Shown here: positions 9,501-17,562 of the stretch, one piece after another
Layout: the number at the start of each line of letters is the position of its first letter
Numbering within the stretch: position 1 is the stretch's first letter
DNA from: Macrosoma leucophasiata
Taxonomy: Eukaryota > Arthropoda > Insecta > Lepidoptera > Hedylidae
DNA: 64,000 bases
NCBI GenBank assembly: GCA_036365455.1
Contig: JAWQUS010000030.1
Coordinates: 2,542,001-2,606,000 of the forward strand
Direction: 5' to 3'
Position numbers and translations under genes: made by a program
Notes under the pieces: generated by a model
The model's database searches: none
The model's input: only the letters and a program-made list of their open reading frames with translations
Told to the model about the DNA's origin: nothing

Positions 9501-12500
9501 CCGAATGGGATGAAATCACGCGGCACAAATACGCAATCAAGTCTACCACGAAGTCTCCAATTGGAAATATAGGGTGCAGCGTTTTGTTGGGCAACGTAGC
9601 GTTTATTTTGTCGATGGAATTTGATTAGTAGCGTGTACCATATTAACAATTGTTTTATTTTTAATATGTTTTGATTGAGTACCAAATAATCGTTTTTTAT
9701 ATTATTTCGCATTAATACATGCTTGTGAAATATATTTTATTTTTAAAGAAAAATGGAAAGAAAAATTTGACTTCAGGTTGACAAATCGGGCAGGACTTCA
9801 GTAGCTCAATTGGAAGAGCGGCTGGACTAGATTCCCAGTAGGTCGCGAGTTCGAGTCTCGCCTGAAGTCAAATTTTTCTTTCCATTTTTCTTTAAAAATA
9901 AAATACCAAATAATACCCTCTTGCTGTGGTATAATGCATTTAGCATTAGGTTTGTACTGGTGGTAGAGTTCCAGTGTACCTAATCTATTTGCCGACAATG
10001 CTAGTGTCAGAACAAGCATACATTTCTTTAAAATATTTTTTTTTATTGGTAAAATAAAATATTTTTATGTCGTCCAGCTTTAAAAATGTTGACGATTCTC
10101 AATTGTTTTATTTTTAATGTATTTTGATTGAGTACCGAATAATACCCTCTTGCTGTGGCATAATGCATTTAGCATTAGGTTTCTACTGGTGGTAGAGTTT
10201 CAGTTTACCTAATCTATGTGCCGCCAATGGTCAGTCAGTGTCAGAACAAGCGTACTTTTCTATGTCGTCATAATATTTTACTAGCGTACGCGTTAGCTTA
10301 CTTTTGGCAATCCAAACTCCCAGCTTAGAGGAGTTATATGTTTACTATATTAATACAGTTATTAAAAAATAATCCTAGCAATTAAGTATACATGTCTTAT
10401 ACTAGTGGATCAAACGTAGGTGCTCCTAGCAAAAAATCAACGAAAATAAAACTCATGCGTTTCGCCGCAAATATCTACCCGTGTGTTTTCACCGCAAGAT
10501 TTTATTCGTTGGACAGAGATGCACAATCAAGCAGCATTCATCGAAGATTCATAAATAAATAACGTACCCACTCGATATTGGGATCGAGTGAGAACGTTCC
10601 GATACTATTATAATTAATAAGTAACGTATTACTTATAATGGGTTGCCATTATTATGACTTATTTATTAAGTATATTAAATGCAATTAACTGCCTCGGTAG
10701 CCTAGTGGTAGCAGGCCACTACTACTACGCTGAAGTTCCTGTGTTCGATTCCCGGGTAGGGATCTATCAGAGATAACGGTGCTAAGTCCTTTATATCTAC
10801 TTCTATTGTGATTTTTCCATTTTCTGGAAATTTCCCAGTACCTCAAGTTTGGTAATGTGCCCGGCGATGTCAACAGGCTCGCCAACTGTTACATGGGCCA
10901 AAGCGTAACCGGCGAATCGTGGGCATCTGTAGATGGGTACTCGAGCGGATGATGAAACAAAGCATGGAAGGCCTGCCTTCGCTTCGTCTTCCGACACGCG
11001 TTCGCAGCTCGAGAATTCTTCTACCCTAACGGCAATCGGCAGTGACGACAGTTTTTTCACGCTACTTACTGCACGCCGTGCTGTTTGTTTTCCAATAGAA
11101 AAAACGTACTGTCGATATTTGTAATTTATGGAGACAGTTACAAAGGTATCATTAATTCTAGAGACTCAAATTTATCTCATTACCGTTGCTACGAAACATA
11201 GCTAATGTAATGAAATTAATGATCACTCAAAGATATCCCTAATTAATTTCCGGCACAGAGGCATAACACCTTAGGCTTCAGGAGTGGCAGCACATCTACA
11301 TTTAGACCTATGGTCATTGTGTGGGTGTCTATAGGCTGCAGTCATCACTTAACATCAATGTGAACTGCATGCTTGTTTGCCACTTTTATTACATAAAAAA
11401 AATGTAGAGAGCGTCGTATCCCGATGGCATAAATAAAAAAGTGATGTTATGTTAAAATCACCCAACAAATACCTGGCTGATCAATACAATTTGAGAACCA
11501 ATGGACACATAAAAGGACGTGTTCATTATTGACAACAGAACATTACATACCCTTATCTTATTTTGGGTCCTTTAAAAGGTCACGGAAAGGGGTCGAGGGA
11601 TATCTTTGAGTGATCATTCATTACATTAGCTAAGTCCCTTATGTTTCGTAGGAACGGTAATGAGGTAAATCGGAGTCTCTAGAATGAATGATACCTTTGT
11701 AACGGTCTCCATAAATTAGAAATATCGACAAGCCATATTCTTCTATTGGGAAATGAAAGTAGGTTATCAGAGGTTACCCTACTATAAAGTAGGGTTGGTG
11801 TAAGTAAAGTGGTGGTATGTAACTAGACAACTCTCCACCAACCCGTATTGGAGCAGCGTGATGGAGTAAGCTCCAGGCCTCCTCCCAAAAAGATGAGAGA
11901 CTCGTGCCCAGCAGTGAGACATATCAAGGGTTGCTATTATTACTATGTCTCTCGTCAGCACGCGATCCAATTTGAACCCCGGACCTTTGTCAGGCTTGCG
12001 CGGGGACATGGGAGGTCCAACACGTAGAGAGCCCTTTCGAGAATTTTGATCTACTTTGTAATGGGTTATATTCGGCGGGACCTCTCTCTGGCTGCATCAA
12101 TAGTTAATACAGACACAGACAGACCCCGCAGAATATAATGGGACTATTGTAATGATAAGTAATTCGCCAAACTTTGGTCTATGTGGGTGAACTGGGGGGA
12201 CTAGCTGGCTGGGCCTATGGAGTGAGGCACCTGCCTATATTCAACATCTCACATTATCGAATCCTACTTTAGGCAGGTGGTGACTCGCCTCTCCTTGGTG
12301 GGCCCCCCAAACAGCCAACCCGATGGTCGACGGGGGGCAACACTGTTGAGAGAGGCTGGGGGTGTCGAGAGGTGTGGCCCCGGTTTCACCATCACGAGCG
12401 AGTAATCTCGAGCTCGGAGCGGGCTTCCCCGCTATTATGCCTTTAGACACTTCCACCCCCGAGTGTATGGCTCTTCCAGAAATTTAGACAACAGCCTATT

Positions 12501-15500
12501 ATCTAAATTTCTGCAAATGCTATACCTCTATATACCATATTACTATTATTATTATGTAACTAGAATTGATATTATCAAGATAAGAGACACAGGAAAAAAA
12601 AGTTGCAATGTAGACCTTGCTCGTGAATCAATTCAATTCCTCGAAAATGAATTGGATATGACGACTCCACCGCCAGCGACAGCCAGCCCAACAATGGTGG
12701 GCAAACCATTTTCGTAGGACTCTAGTAAAAGCAATAACGCGCGGGGCAGCAGCGTCCCGCGTCACCAGACATCTACCACCAGAAGGTTTCAGGTGAACCT
12801 AAGGCATGCTATCAGATAACATAAGTACCCCATTCATAAATTATGTGTCATGTAAAAATGAAAAATTGAAATGAAGCGCGCATGGCTTTGCAGCTGGTGT
12901 TGATCGGAAGCGATCTACTCGGTTAAGCGATACGGGCACGGTTGGGTGTGTAATGGGTGACCGTTAGTGGCAACGTGCTTCGGAGGGCACGTTGAGCTAT
13001 CGGTCCCGGTTGCTATCGATAGATAGCAGTTGTTAAACCTTATCGGAGGCCTTATGAGCGGTTTGGAAACATCCGACAGCGGGTTGGCCACTAACCCTTA
13101 TCTCCACCAACCCGCATTAGAGTAGCGTGGTGGAGTAAGCTCCAGGCCTCCTCCCGAGAAGAGGAGAGACTCGTGCCGGGTTGCCATTATTTATTAATTT
13201 CTACATAGGCACCAGGCATAGGCACCACCGCATTACCTAATATACTTGCCGCTAAATGATAGTGTTCAGCACTATCGTGTTCCGTTGAGGTGGTAATGTA
13301 CGGCCCTGTAATTTCCCGCACAGAGGCACAACACCTTAGGCCTCAAGGAGTGGTAACGCATCTGCATTTTGACCTTGGTCTTCTTTGTCTAAAGGCTGCA
13401 GTCATCACTTAACATCAATGTGAACTGCATGCTTGTTTGCAACTTCCATTACATAAAAACACGACTACTCATTGGATTACATATTTAAAACGGCAGGTAG
13501 ATCAGGAAATGTGGTCGTGCTCTCGCCTTGGGGTATCGGCACTTAAGTTTCTTTCTAGTGACGGAGCTCGAGGGCGTAGGCACCACCGCATTACCTCTAT
13601 CTGGCGCCAAATGGTAGTGTTCAGCACAATCGTGTTCCGGTAAGATATTAATGTATAACTATCACGGAGCCATAACAACTTAGGTCTCAGGGGTGGCCAC
13701 GCATCTGCATTTTAGTTGATAGCATGATTATTTGCCACCTTCATTAAATAAAAAAAATCTTTAACATATAATTAATTGTTAATCTTCTAGAAAGGCTTCG
13801 TGATATCCTACCTAGAAGTGACAGCAACAGTGGACATGTACGGAGAGATCAACTTCAACATGATCCGAGGACAGACGGGCGCCAGGAACATGGTCTTCCA
13901 GCTGGTGTCCAACCACACAGACTTCCTCTCCTACTCCTACTTAGCCTACGGCATCAGGGAGGAGGACTACAAAAAGGTGACCGCGGTTTCCTCTGATTAG
14001 GTTAGTTTAGATAACATCCAAGTTGTTAGATTCTGACACTTGCCGACAAACGTTTCTCTGTCGAATGAGCCGTCGACAGAATGTTTCGCCTATCAGTTGT
14101 TCAACGACAAAACCTTTCAACTACGACCGATTCGCCGTCAAAACGATTCTTTCATTGGTTTACTGTCAGCGAAAAAAAACCTCTGAACTGTTTGACCTGG
14201 CTAAGTCGGGCTCGCTCTCCCAATTTCGCTAAAGGTAAAGCTCTGTCGTAAATTAATCCATGAAAGAATATGGATCAAATAAGAAATAGGTGTATTTTAA
14301 TCAGTGCCGGATTAACCATATAGCAGGAGGCAGCAAATGCTACGGGCCCCGCGCCTGTGCTCAAAAAAACCACAAACATGTAAAATATGTAATACACCTT
14401 AGCTATTCTCAAAGTGAGCGTTGGCCACACTGTAATTATATAGGTATATTATTATGTTGCAAGTTGGCAATACCACAATACAGGGGGAATCCCCTAATAT
14501 TGTTTTCGATTCCTTTTCGTAAATGTTCTGTTTTATTTACATCTTAAAGGATCATGGCAAGATTTGTACAGAAAAAAGGTACAAGGTAAAACAGCATGGA
14601 AATATTATCCAGTGAACCTGAACAACATTTCCTGATACATAAAATATTTTTAACTCTCCGGAATAAAAAGTTTGAATTTGACCTTTAGTATGGAGTGCTT
14701 CTACTGTTGTTAGGAAAGACGACTTTTATTCCGGTGATTTAAAAATAATTTATATACCAGAAAATGTTCTTTAGGTTCCCTAGATAATATTTCTAATCCG
14801 TTTTACCTTGTACTTTTTGCAAACTTTTTTTTGTACAAATCAATGTATGAAACTTGCCATGATTCTTTCAGTAAGCAATGTAACTCTAGGGCCCCATGGT
14901 CACACTTGCTACGGGCCCCTCACCGGCTTTATGCGGCACTGATTTTAATAAAGTCTGCGGCTCGCGTTTTCGTATAGCCCCTATAGTATTATAATATATA
15001 GTATAGCCCCATGTGATTATTAGCGATAGGTTAGTTTTAAGACAAGTTATTCATCATAAAACTGTTTGCTCCGTGAATAGAAACAATATTTAAAATTAAG
15101 AAAACAGTTTTTACCCATTCAAAATTATTATCTGTCACGATTCTTTTAGGTCCTTATGTCACAGATCATATTTCGCACTTCCGGAGTTCCGATCGGGACT
15201 GATTTCATAAATGAGCATAAAAAATGTCTAGACCTCCTATCAATTACTTTTAAATTGACAATTACTTGACCAAATAAATTGTCTTTATAAATATAACAAT
15301 ACCTATCGACTAATAGGTAGGTATTTCATTTAAATACTTATTAACATACTTAATTATTCACAAAAATAATGCTTCGAAAAATGCGATCGATATAGAAGAT
15401 TTTTTCTTGTTAAAATCGTTAGTATTGTGACATAAATTGAATAGAAAAGACTTCATTATCAGAGTGCCTATTCTATTCACCGCTAGATGACGCTCCTTCA

Positions 15501-16559
15501 ATTCCATACAAATCTGCGTTTACTCTTACGTGATCGAATTCCCGTAAGAGTAAATAAAATCTCGCACTATTCTTTTAATGTGAATTGAAGGAGTGTCGTT
15601 GATTCACCGCTAGATGACGCTCCTTGCTCCTTCAATTCCTTACAAATCTGCGTTTACTCTTACGCGATCGCGATCGAAAATCGCGATCGGAAATCTCGCA
15701 CTAAGCGCTCTGTTGATGAATGCATGACTATGATGGATGAAAACAAACTCGATAAAATTCTCTACACTATTATATTTTGGTCAAACACTGCCATCTGTTT
15801 GAATTTTATAAAACTCGTATCATGTCCAGTTCACTAAAAAGCTGAAGACAAAAAGCAAGTTCTAAGTATTTGTAACAGAGGGCAGTGTAAAACACTTCTT
15901 TCATAATTATTTTAATAAGTTAAGACTTTATTATCATGATACAAGCTATGAATCATGTCTAATAATTTTTATTAAGTTAACTAATATCTATTGATATAAT
16001 TATCTACCAGCTACAACAGAATTAAATTTAAATATTTGTTAATCTGATTTCAAGTCGTATTATAGCGACACCTATAAGTATATAGAAGCACTAAATCGCA
16101 AACCAACGCTCGTAGTATTGCAACACCAGAATAAGAGATAGCGCTAGTAACATATTGCAATGCAAGAATAAGAGATGGCGGTAGTAAACATCAAATGCAA
16201 TGAGCCAAATATTTTTTTTTCTTTATTTATGTAGGACAATATGATTAACAAGATAAAATTCTAAACAAAAATTCAACCAAAAATTTTGACGTGCAAATAT
16301 ACTAAATAATAAAATTAAGTGTAATATGGTAAATCAGGTTGCTATGGTCTCTGCAATTGAATATGTACCTAGTCTATTCTATACTAATTCCTGTCTACAG
16401 TCGCCATTAAATCTGATTTTTAATATAATTAAATTTTTGTTGCAGGTCTCCAATATCATCACGCTACCAGTAACGAATGGCAGCAGACTTCTCCGGACCG
16501 ATTTTACTCTGACCATTTTTATTATGATAACCATGTGGTATATTTTTGAATATATTTAA
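6468..16559 (+). CDS. Secreted, possibly GPI-anchored 161-aa protein of unknown family; four exons
   Basis: Exons 6468-6564, 8456-8544, 13791-13976 and 16446-16559 join with matching phases (1/2, 0/0, 0/0) and GT/AG borders to give 161 residues. Residues 1-15 are a signal peptide (MYYLLCLLSLSLVLG). The mature part has no cysteine, two sequons (NHT in exon 3, NGS in exon 4) and alternating hydrophobic residues suggesting beta structure. The last about 20 residues are hydrophobic (TLTIFIMITMWYIFEYI) after a small-residue NGS stretch, which fits a GPI-attachment signal or a short membrane anchor. I do not recognise the family and assign no function. Introns of 1.9, 5.2 and 2.5 kb are full of transposable elements. 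The gene converges with the inhibitor gene at 17312. The exon chain rests on open frames, splice sites and phases; transcript evidence is lacking. Confidence 0.72.
7018..7079 (+). mobile_element. LINE 3' tail with ATTCTG repeats
   Basis: A short LINE terminus ends in about four TTCTGA units directly against the MITE at 7080. Only the tail is left. Confidence 0.45.
7080..7549 (-). mobile_element. MITE with GGAGATGTTGC inverted termini, copy 1
   Basis: Begins GGAGATGTTGC (7080-7090) and ends GCAACATCTCC (7539-7549). Two more copies in the opposite orientation are at 44261 and 51397. The interior shares the ACAATACATGGCCGGAGGTC block and the ATTCGCCATG block with them. There is no ORF. I could not settle the target-site duplication, so the superfamily is open. 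Confidence 0.75.
7815..8080 (+). repeat. Q repeat (common lepidopteran dispersed element), copy 1
   Basis: Contains TCGTTAGTCTCGTTAAAACT, then GGCTGGACCAATTCGGCTAA and a terminal AGGCAATACGAAGTTTGCC. Other copies are at 35549 (+) and 60490 (-). Non-coding and non-autonomous; class undetermined. Confidence 0.6.
8178..8412 (-). mobile_element. 5S-SINE, 5'-truncated copy
   Basis: Carries the body of the 5S-type SINE (see 12873) from the CTATCGATAG palindrome to the GCCCAGCAGTGGGACGTAT tail. The 5S-like head is missing. It lies 43 bp upstream of exon 2 of the + gene. Confidence 0.7.
8456..8544 (+). CDS. Exon 2 of the 161-aa secreted protein
   Basis: Acceptor TTATTCCAG ends at 8455 and donor GTAAGT begins at 8545. 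Only one frame is open; it starts with two bases that complete the phase-1 codon of exon 1 (C plus AT gives His). Encodes 29 residues beginning SLPMSGGSDRFRHRNNYDPF. Confidence 0.75.
8731..8816 (+). repeat. Degenerate A-repeat copy, middle deleted
   Basis: Starts ACTGGTGGTAGAG and resumes with a weak match to the 3' GACTGCAGTTTTCACTCATC region. Confidence 0.35.
8830..9640. other. Intron 2 stretch without recognised feature
   Basis: A GC-richer patch at 8990-9200 with short internal repeats of GCAGAACT is visible. There is no convincing ORF, and I assign nothing. Confidence 0.3.
9691..9903 (+). mobile_element. T element 1: inverted monomer with tRNA-like core
   Basis: Flanked by TACCAAATAAT at 9680-9690 and 9904-9914 (11-bp target-site duplication). 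The left 80 bp are the reversed 3' region of the unit (starting at the ATTATTTCGCATTAA end). The right part runs forward through the tRNA-like sequence (about 9793-9869) to the TTTAAAAATAAAA end. The two halves share the sequence around CCTGAAGTCAAATTTTT, so the insertion folds back. A nearby empty paralogous site confirms the borders. Confidence 0.85.
9793..9869 (+). ncRNA. tRNA-like sequence in T element 1
   Basis: Acceptor stem ACTTCAG/CTGAAGT is perfect, the D arm is GCTC/GAGC, and the T arm GCGAG-TTCGAGT-CTCGC is perfect. The internal promoter boxes TAGCTCAATTGG (A) and GTTCGAGTC (B) match the Pol III consensus. The anticodon arm is imperfect, with one extra G before it and a 6-nt variable region, so it is unlikely to serve as a translating tRNA. 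A TTTTT terminator follows three bases after the discriminator CA. Confidence 0.75.
10270..10690. other. Intron stretch without recognised feature
   Basis: AT-rich, no ORF or repeat match within the window. Confidence 0.3.
10691..10930 (+). mobile_element. tRNA-derived SINE C, 3'-truncated copy
   Basis: The head GCCTCGGTAGCCTAGTGGTA carries a box A and TGTTCGATTCCCGGG a box B. The body with TTTTTCCATTTTCTGGAAAT and AACCGGCGAATCGTGGG matches the full copy at 34038. The LINE-like 3' end of that copy is missing here. Confidence 0.7.
11087..11755. mobile_element. Foldback element with about 150-bp inverted arms
   Basis: 11087-11240 (TTTTCCAATAG ... AAAGATATCCCT) is repeated in reverse at 11597-11755, with scattered mismatches. 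The loop is filled by an A-repeat fragment and about 190 bp of unique sequence. No ORF; long-TIR MITE type. The target-site duplication is not clear. Confidence 0.7.
11247..11405 (+). repeat. A repeat, 5'-truncated, inside the foldback element
   Basis: Starts at TTTCCGGCACAGAGGCATAA and runs through GCAGTCATCACTTAACATCA to a short A-tail. Its position in the loop shows it arrived after the foldback element. Confidence 0.75.
11817..11945 (+). mobile_element. 5S-SINE 3' fragment with ATT tail
   Basis: Contains the GGAGCAGCGTGATGGAGTAA body and the GCCCAGCAGTGAGACATAT end, then a short ATTATT tail into which the next element is inserted. Confidence 0.65.
11946..12557 (+). mobile_element. ATT-targeted retroelement fragment, copy 1
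   Basis: Begins GTCTCTCGTCAGCAC directly after an ATT tract and stays nearly identical to 42512-43090 up to AATTTCTGCAAATGC, with small indels; it then ends in another ATT run (12540-12556). The copy at 42512 has about 190 bp more at its 3' end, so this one is internally shortened. There is no long ORF. The pairing with ATT tracts recalls Dong/R4-type LINEs, which insert into TAA repeats; this is inference. Confidence 0.6.
12670..12785 (+). repeat. P repeat fragment, diverged
   Basis: Shares AACAATGG-GGGCAAACCA and GGGGCAGCAGCGTC with the P repeats at 30341 (+), 24655 (+) and 55915 (-). Unclassified. Confidence 0.4.
12873..13200 (+). mobile_element. 5S-rRNA-derived SINE, full-length copy
   Basis: The head (12873-12985) carries GGTTAAGCGATACGGGCACG and AATGGGTGACCG. 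These match in order and spacing the 5S rRNA internal promoter (GTTAAGC-n-CGGGCGCGGT ... GATGGGTGACCGC). The body contains the palindrome GCTATCGATAGATAGC and the tail GGGTTGCCATTATTTATTAA. SINEs with 5S-type heads are known as the SINE3 class. Seven copies or parts occur in this window. Confidence 0.75.
13205..13460 (+). repeat. A repeat, 5' hairpin missing
   Basis: From GGCATAGGCACCACCGCATT to an A-tail at 13456; directly follows the 5S-SINE. Confidence 0.75.
13555..13758 (+). repeat. A repeat, diverged subfamily, 32 bp before exon 3
   Basis: Carries the second-subfamily marks ATCACGGAGCCATAACAACT and GGTCTCAGGGGTGG; it ends in an A-run at 13758. It lies just upstream of the exon 3 acceptor of the + gene. 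Confidence 0.7.
13791..13976 (+). CDS. Exon 3 of the 161-aa secreted protein
   Basis: Acceptor AATCTTCTAG ends at 13790; donor GTGACC follows 13976. Encodes 62 residues in phase 0, beginning KGFVISYLEVTATVDMYGEI. GC-rich third positions stand out from the AT-rich surroundings, supporting a real exon. It contains the NHT sequon. Confidence 0.8.
14302..14941 (+). mobile_element. hAT-type MITE with 8-bp target duplication
   Basis: Flanked by ATTTTAAT at 14294-14301 and 14942-14949. Termini CAGTGCCGGATTAA and its near-reverse GCGGCACTG, followed inside on both ends by GGGCCC blocks. Eight-base duplications and CAGTG termini are hAT traits. There is no transposase ORF. It lies in intron 3 of the + gene. 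Confidence 0.8.
14551..14863. mobile_element. Second MITE nested inside the hAT-type MITE
   Basis: Inverted ends ATCATGGCAAG (14551-14561) and CTTGCCATGAT (14853-14863), followed inside by GGTACAAGGTAAAAC and its partner TTTTACCTTGTACTTTTT. Non-coding. It must be younger than its host, or it is part of its core. Confidence 0.6.
15010..15470. other. Intron 3 stretch without recognised feature
   Basis: AT-rich; no ORF or repeat recognised. Confidence 0.3.
15476..15710 (+). repeat. Tandem duplication of about 126 bp with internal palindromes
   Basis: ATTCACCGCTAGATGACGCT ... CTGCGTTTACTCTTACG occurs at 15476 and again at 15602. Each unit contains self-complementary segments (TTTACTCTTACG/CGTAAGAGTAAA in the first; CGCGATCG repeats in the second). 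Confidence 0.7.
15711..16445. other. End of intron 3, little structure
   Basis: Only a short direct repeat of AGAATAAGAGATGGCG type at 16120-16180. No other feature. Confidence 0.3.
16446..16559 (+). CDS. Exon 4 of the 161-aa secreted protein, with stop
   Basis: Acceptor TTTTTGTTGCAG ends at 16445. Encodes 37 residues and a TAA stop; the C-terminal half is hydrophobic. Confidence 0.65.
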   Translation, partial: VSNIITLPVTNGSRLLRTDFTLTIFIMITMWYIFEYI

Positions 16560-16652
16560 GTTATATCGTTAACTTACATTATTTAATATTAAATGTTGTT
16601 TATATTATAATTACGGATTTTATTGATTTGTAAGTCCCGCATGAGAATGAAT

Positions 16653-16658
16653 AATAAA
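16653..16658 (+). terminator. Polyadenylation signal AATAAA of the + gene
   Basis: AATAAA lies 94 bp after the stop codon of the 161-aa gene. It is the first such signal downstream. Confidence 0.5.
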
Positions 16659-16911
16659 ACAAAAATTTTAATAACTACAAATAATAATAAATACTTTAAT
16701 TTATATAATAATAGGTTAATTCATATAATAAAAACCATTGCCGCTAGGGTTTTATCGATTTTATTTAGGTTTAATCCATTTAGAAATTAAAACGGCTAGC
16801 CCACGCATTTTGATGTAAAATCTATGAAGTTAGGTCAAGTATCTACCTAGAGTTAAAAATGTGACTCTACAAGAGATCTGATAACTTTTTGTCAGTGTGA
16901 ACCACAGAATA

Positions 16912-17167
16912 CACTGGTAGAGCTCCAGTGACCGAGCTCGCGGGCGTAGGCACCACCACATTACCTAATATACTTGCCGCTAAATGGTAGTGTTCAGCAC
17001 CATCGTGTTCCTGTAATTTCCGGCACAGAGGCATAACACCTTAGGCCTCAGGAGTGGCAACGCATCTGCATTTTGACCTCGGTCTTTGTGTGGGTGTATA
17101 GGCTGCAGTCGTCACTTAACATCAATGTGAACTGCATGCTTGTTTGCCACTTCCGTAACATAAAAAA
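16912..17167 (+). repeat. A repeat between the two convergent genes
   Basis: Nearly full length, lacking about 20 bp in the middle (GGTCAGGTGGTAATGTACGG is gone). It fills much of the space between the two polyadenylation signals. Confidence 0.8.
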
Positions 17168-17182
17168 GTCTTGAAAGAATGC

Positions 17183-17188
17183 TTTATT
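17183..17188 (-). terminator. Polyadenylation signal of the TIL inhibitor gene
   Basis: AATAAA on the minus strand (TTTATT on +), 124 bp after the stop codon at 17312. Confidence 0.5.
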
Positions 17189-17311
17189 CAGGTTCAAATT
17201 TTCAAAATAAAATTAAATGTTTCAGAAAATACTGAATAAGAAATAAGTATACCTAGTAGAATAAAAGGATTTTGGACTTTAAACATCAAAGAAAGACGAA
17301 ACACATAACAT

Positions 17312-17562
17312 TCACACTACAGTCAAATGAATAATTCTATTAATAGCATCCAAATATTTCCCCAAAAGGCCGGGGTTAGTGCCGTTCCCCTGGGGGCACT
17401 TGTCGACGCTGACGCAGCTCCCATTAGTGTTGCGCAACAACCCCTGCGCACAGATGCACCCGCCCGAACAGATCTGCGTGCAGATTGGCTCAGGGTCGCT
17501 GCAACTTGGCTCGCACGCAGCGTTACAGATGTCGTACACTTCGTTCTCATTGAAACATTGCT
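17312..17562 (-). CDS. TIL gene exon 4: third TIL domain and stop
   Basis: Acceptor TTAATATTCCAG, then EQCFNENEVYDICNAACEP. Ten cysteines in the TIL pattern, CTQIC loop, tail with LLGKYLDAINRIIHL, TGA stop at 17312-17314. Confidence 0.85.

Larger units (their letters stand above)
9645..10270 (+). repeat. Local duplication: filled and empty copy of a T-element site
   Basis: The segment 9645-9690 plus 9904-10020 is repeated at about 10098-10270 (CAATTGTTTTATTTTTAAT, ATTTTGATTGAGTACC, AATAATACCCTCTTGCTGTG). The first copy is interrupted by the T element at 9691-9903; the second is not. A degenerate A-repeat fragment (ACTGGTGGTAGAGTT) is part of both copies. Confidence 0.85.

Noticed and set aside
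14023..14232. 69-codon frame after exon 3 of the + gene
   Set aside because: It follows the exon 3 donor in intron sequence, has no homology I recognise and no splice logic.
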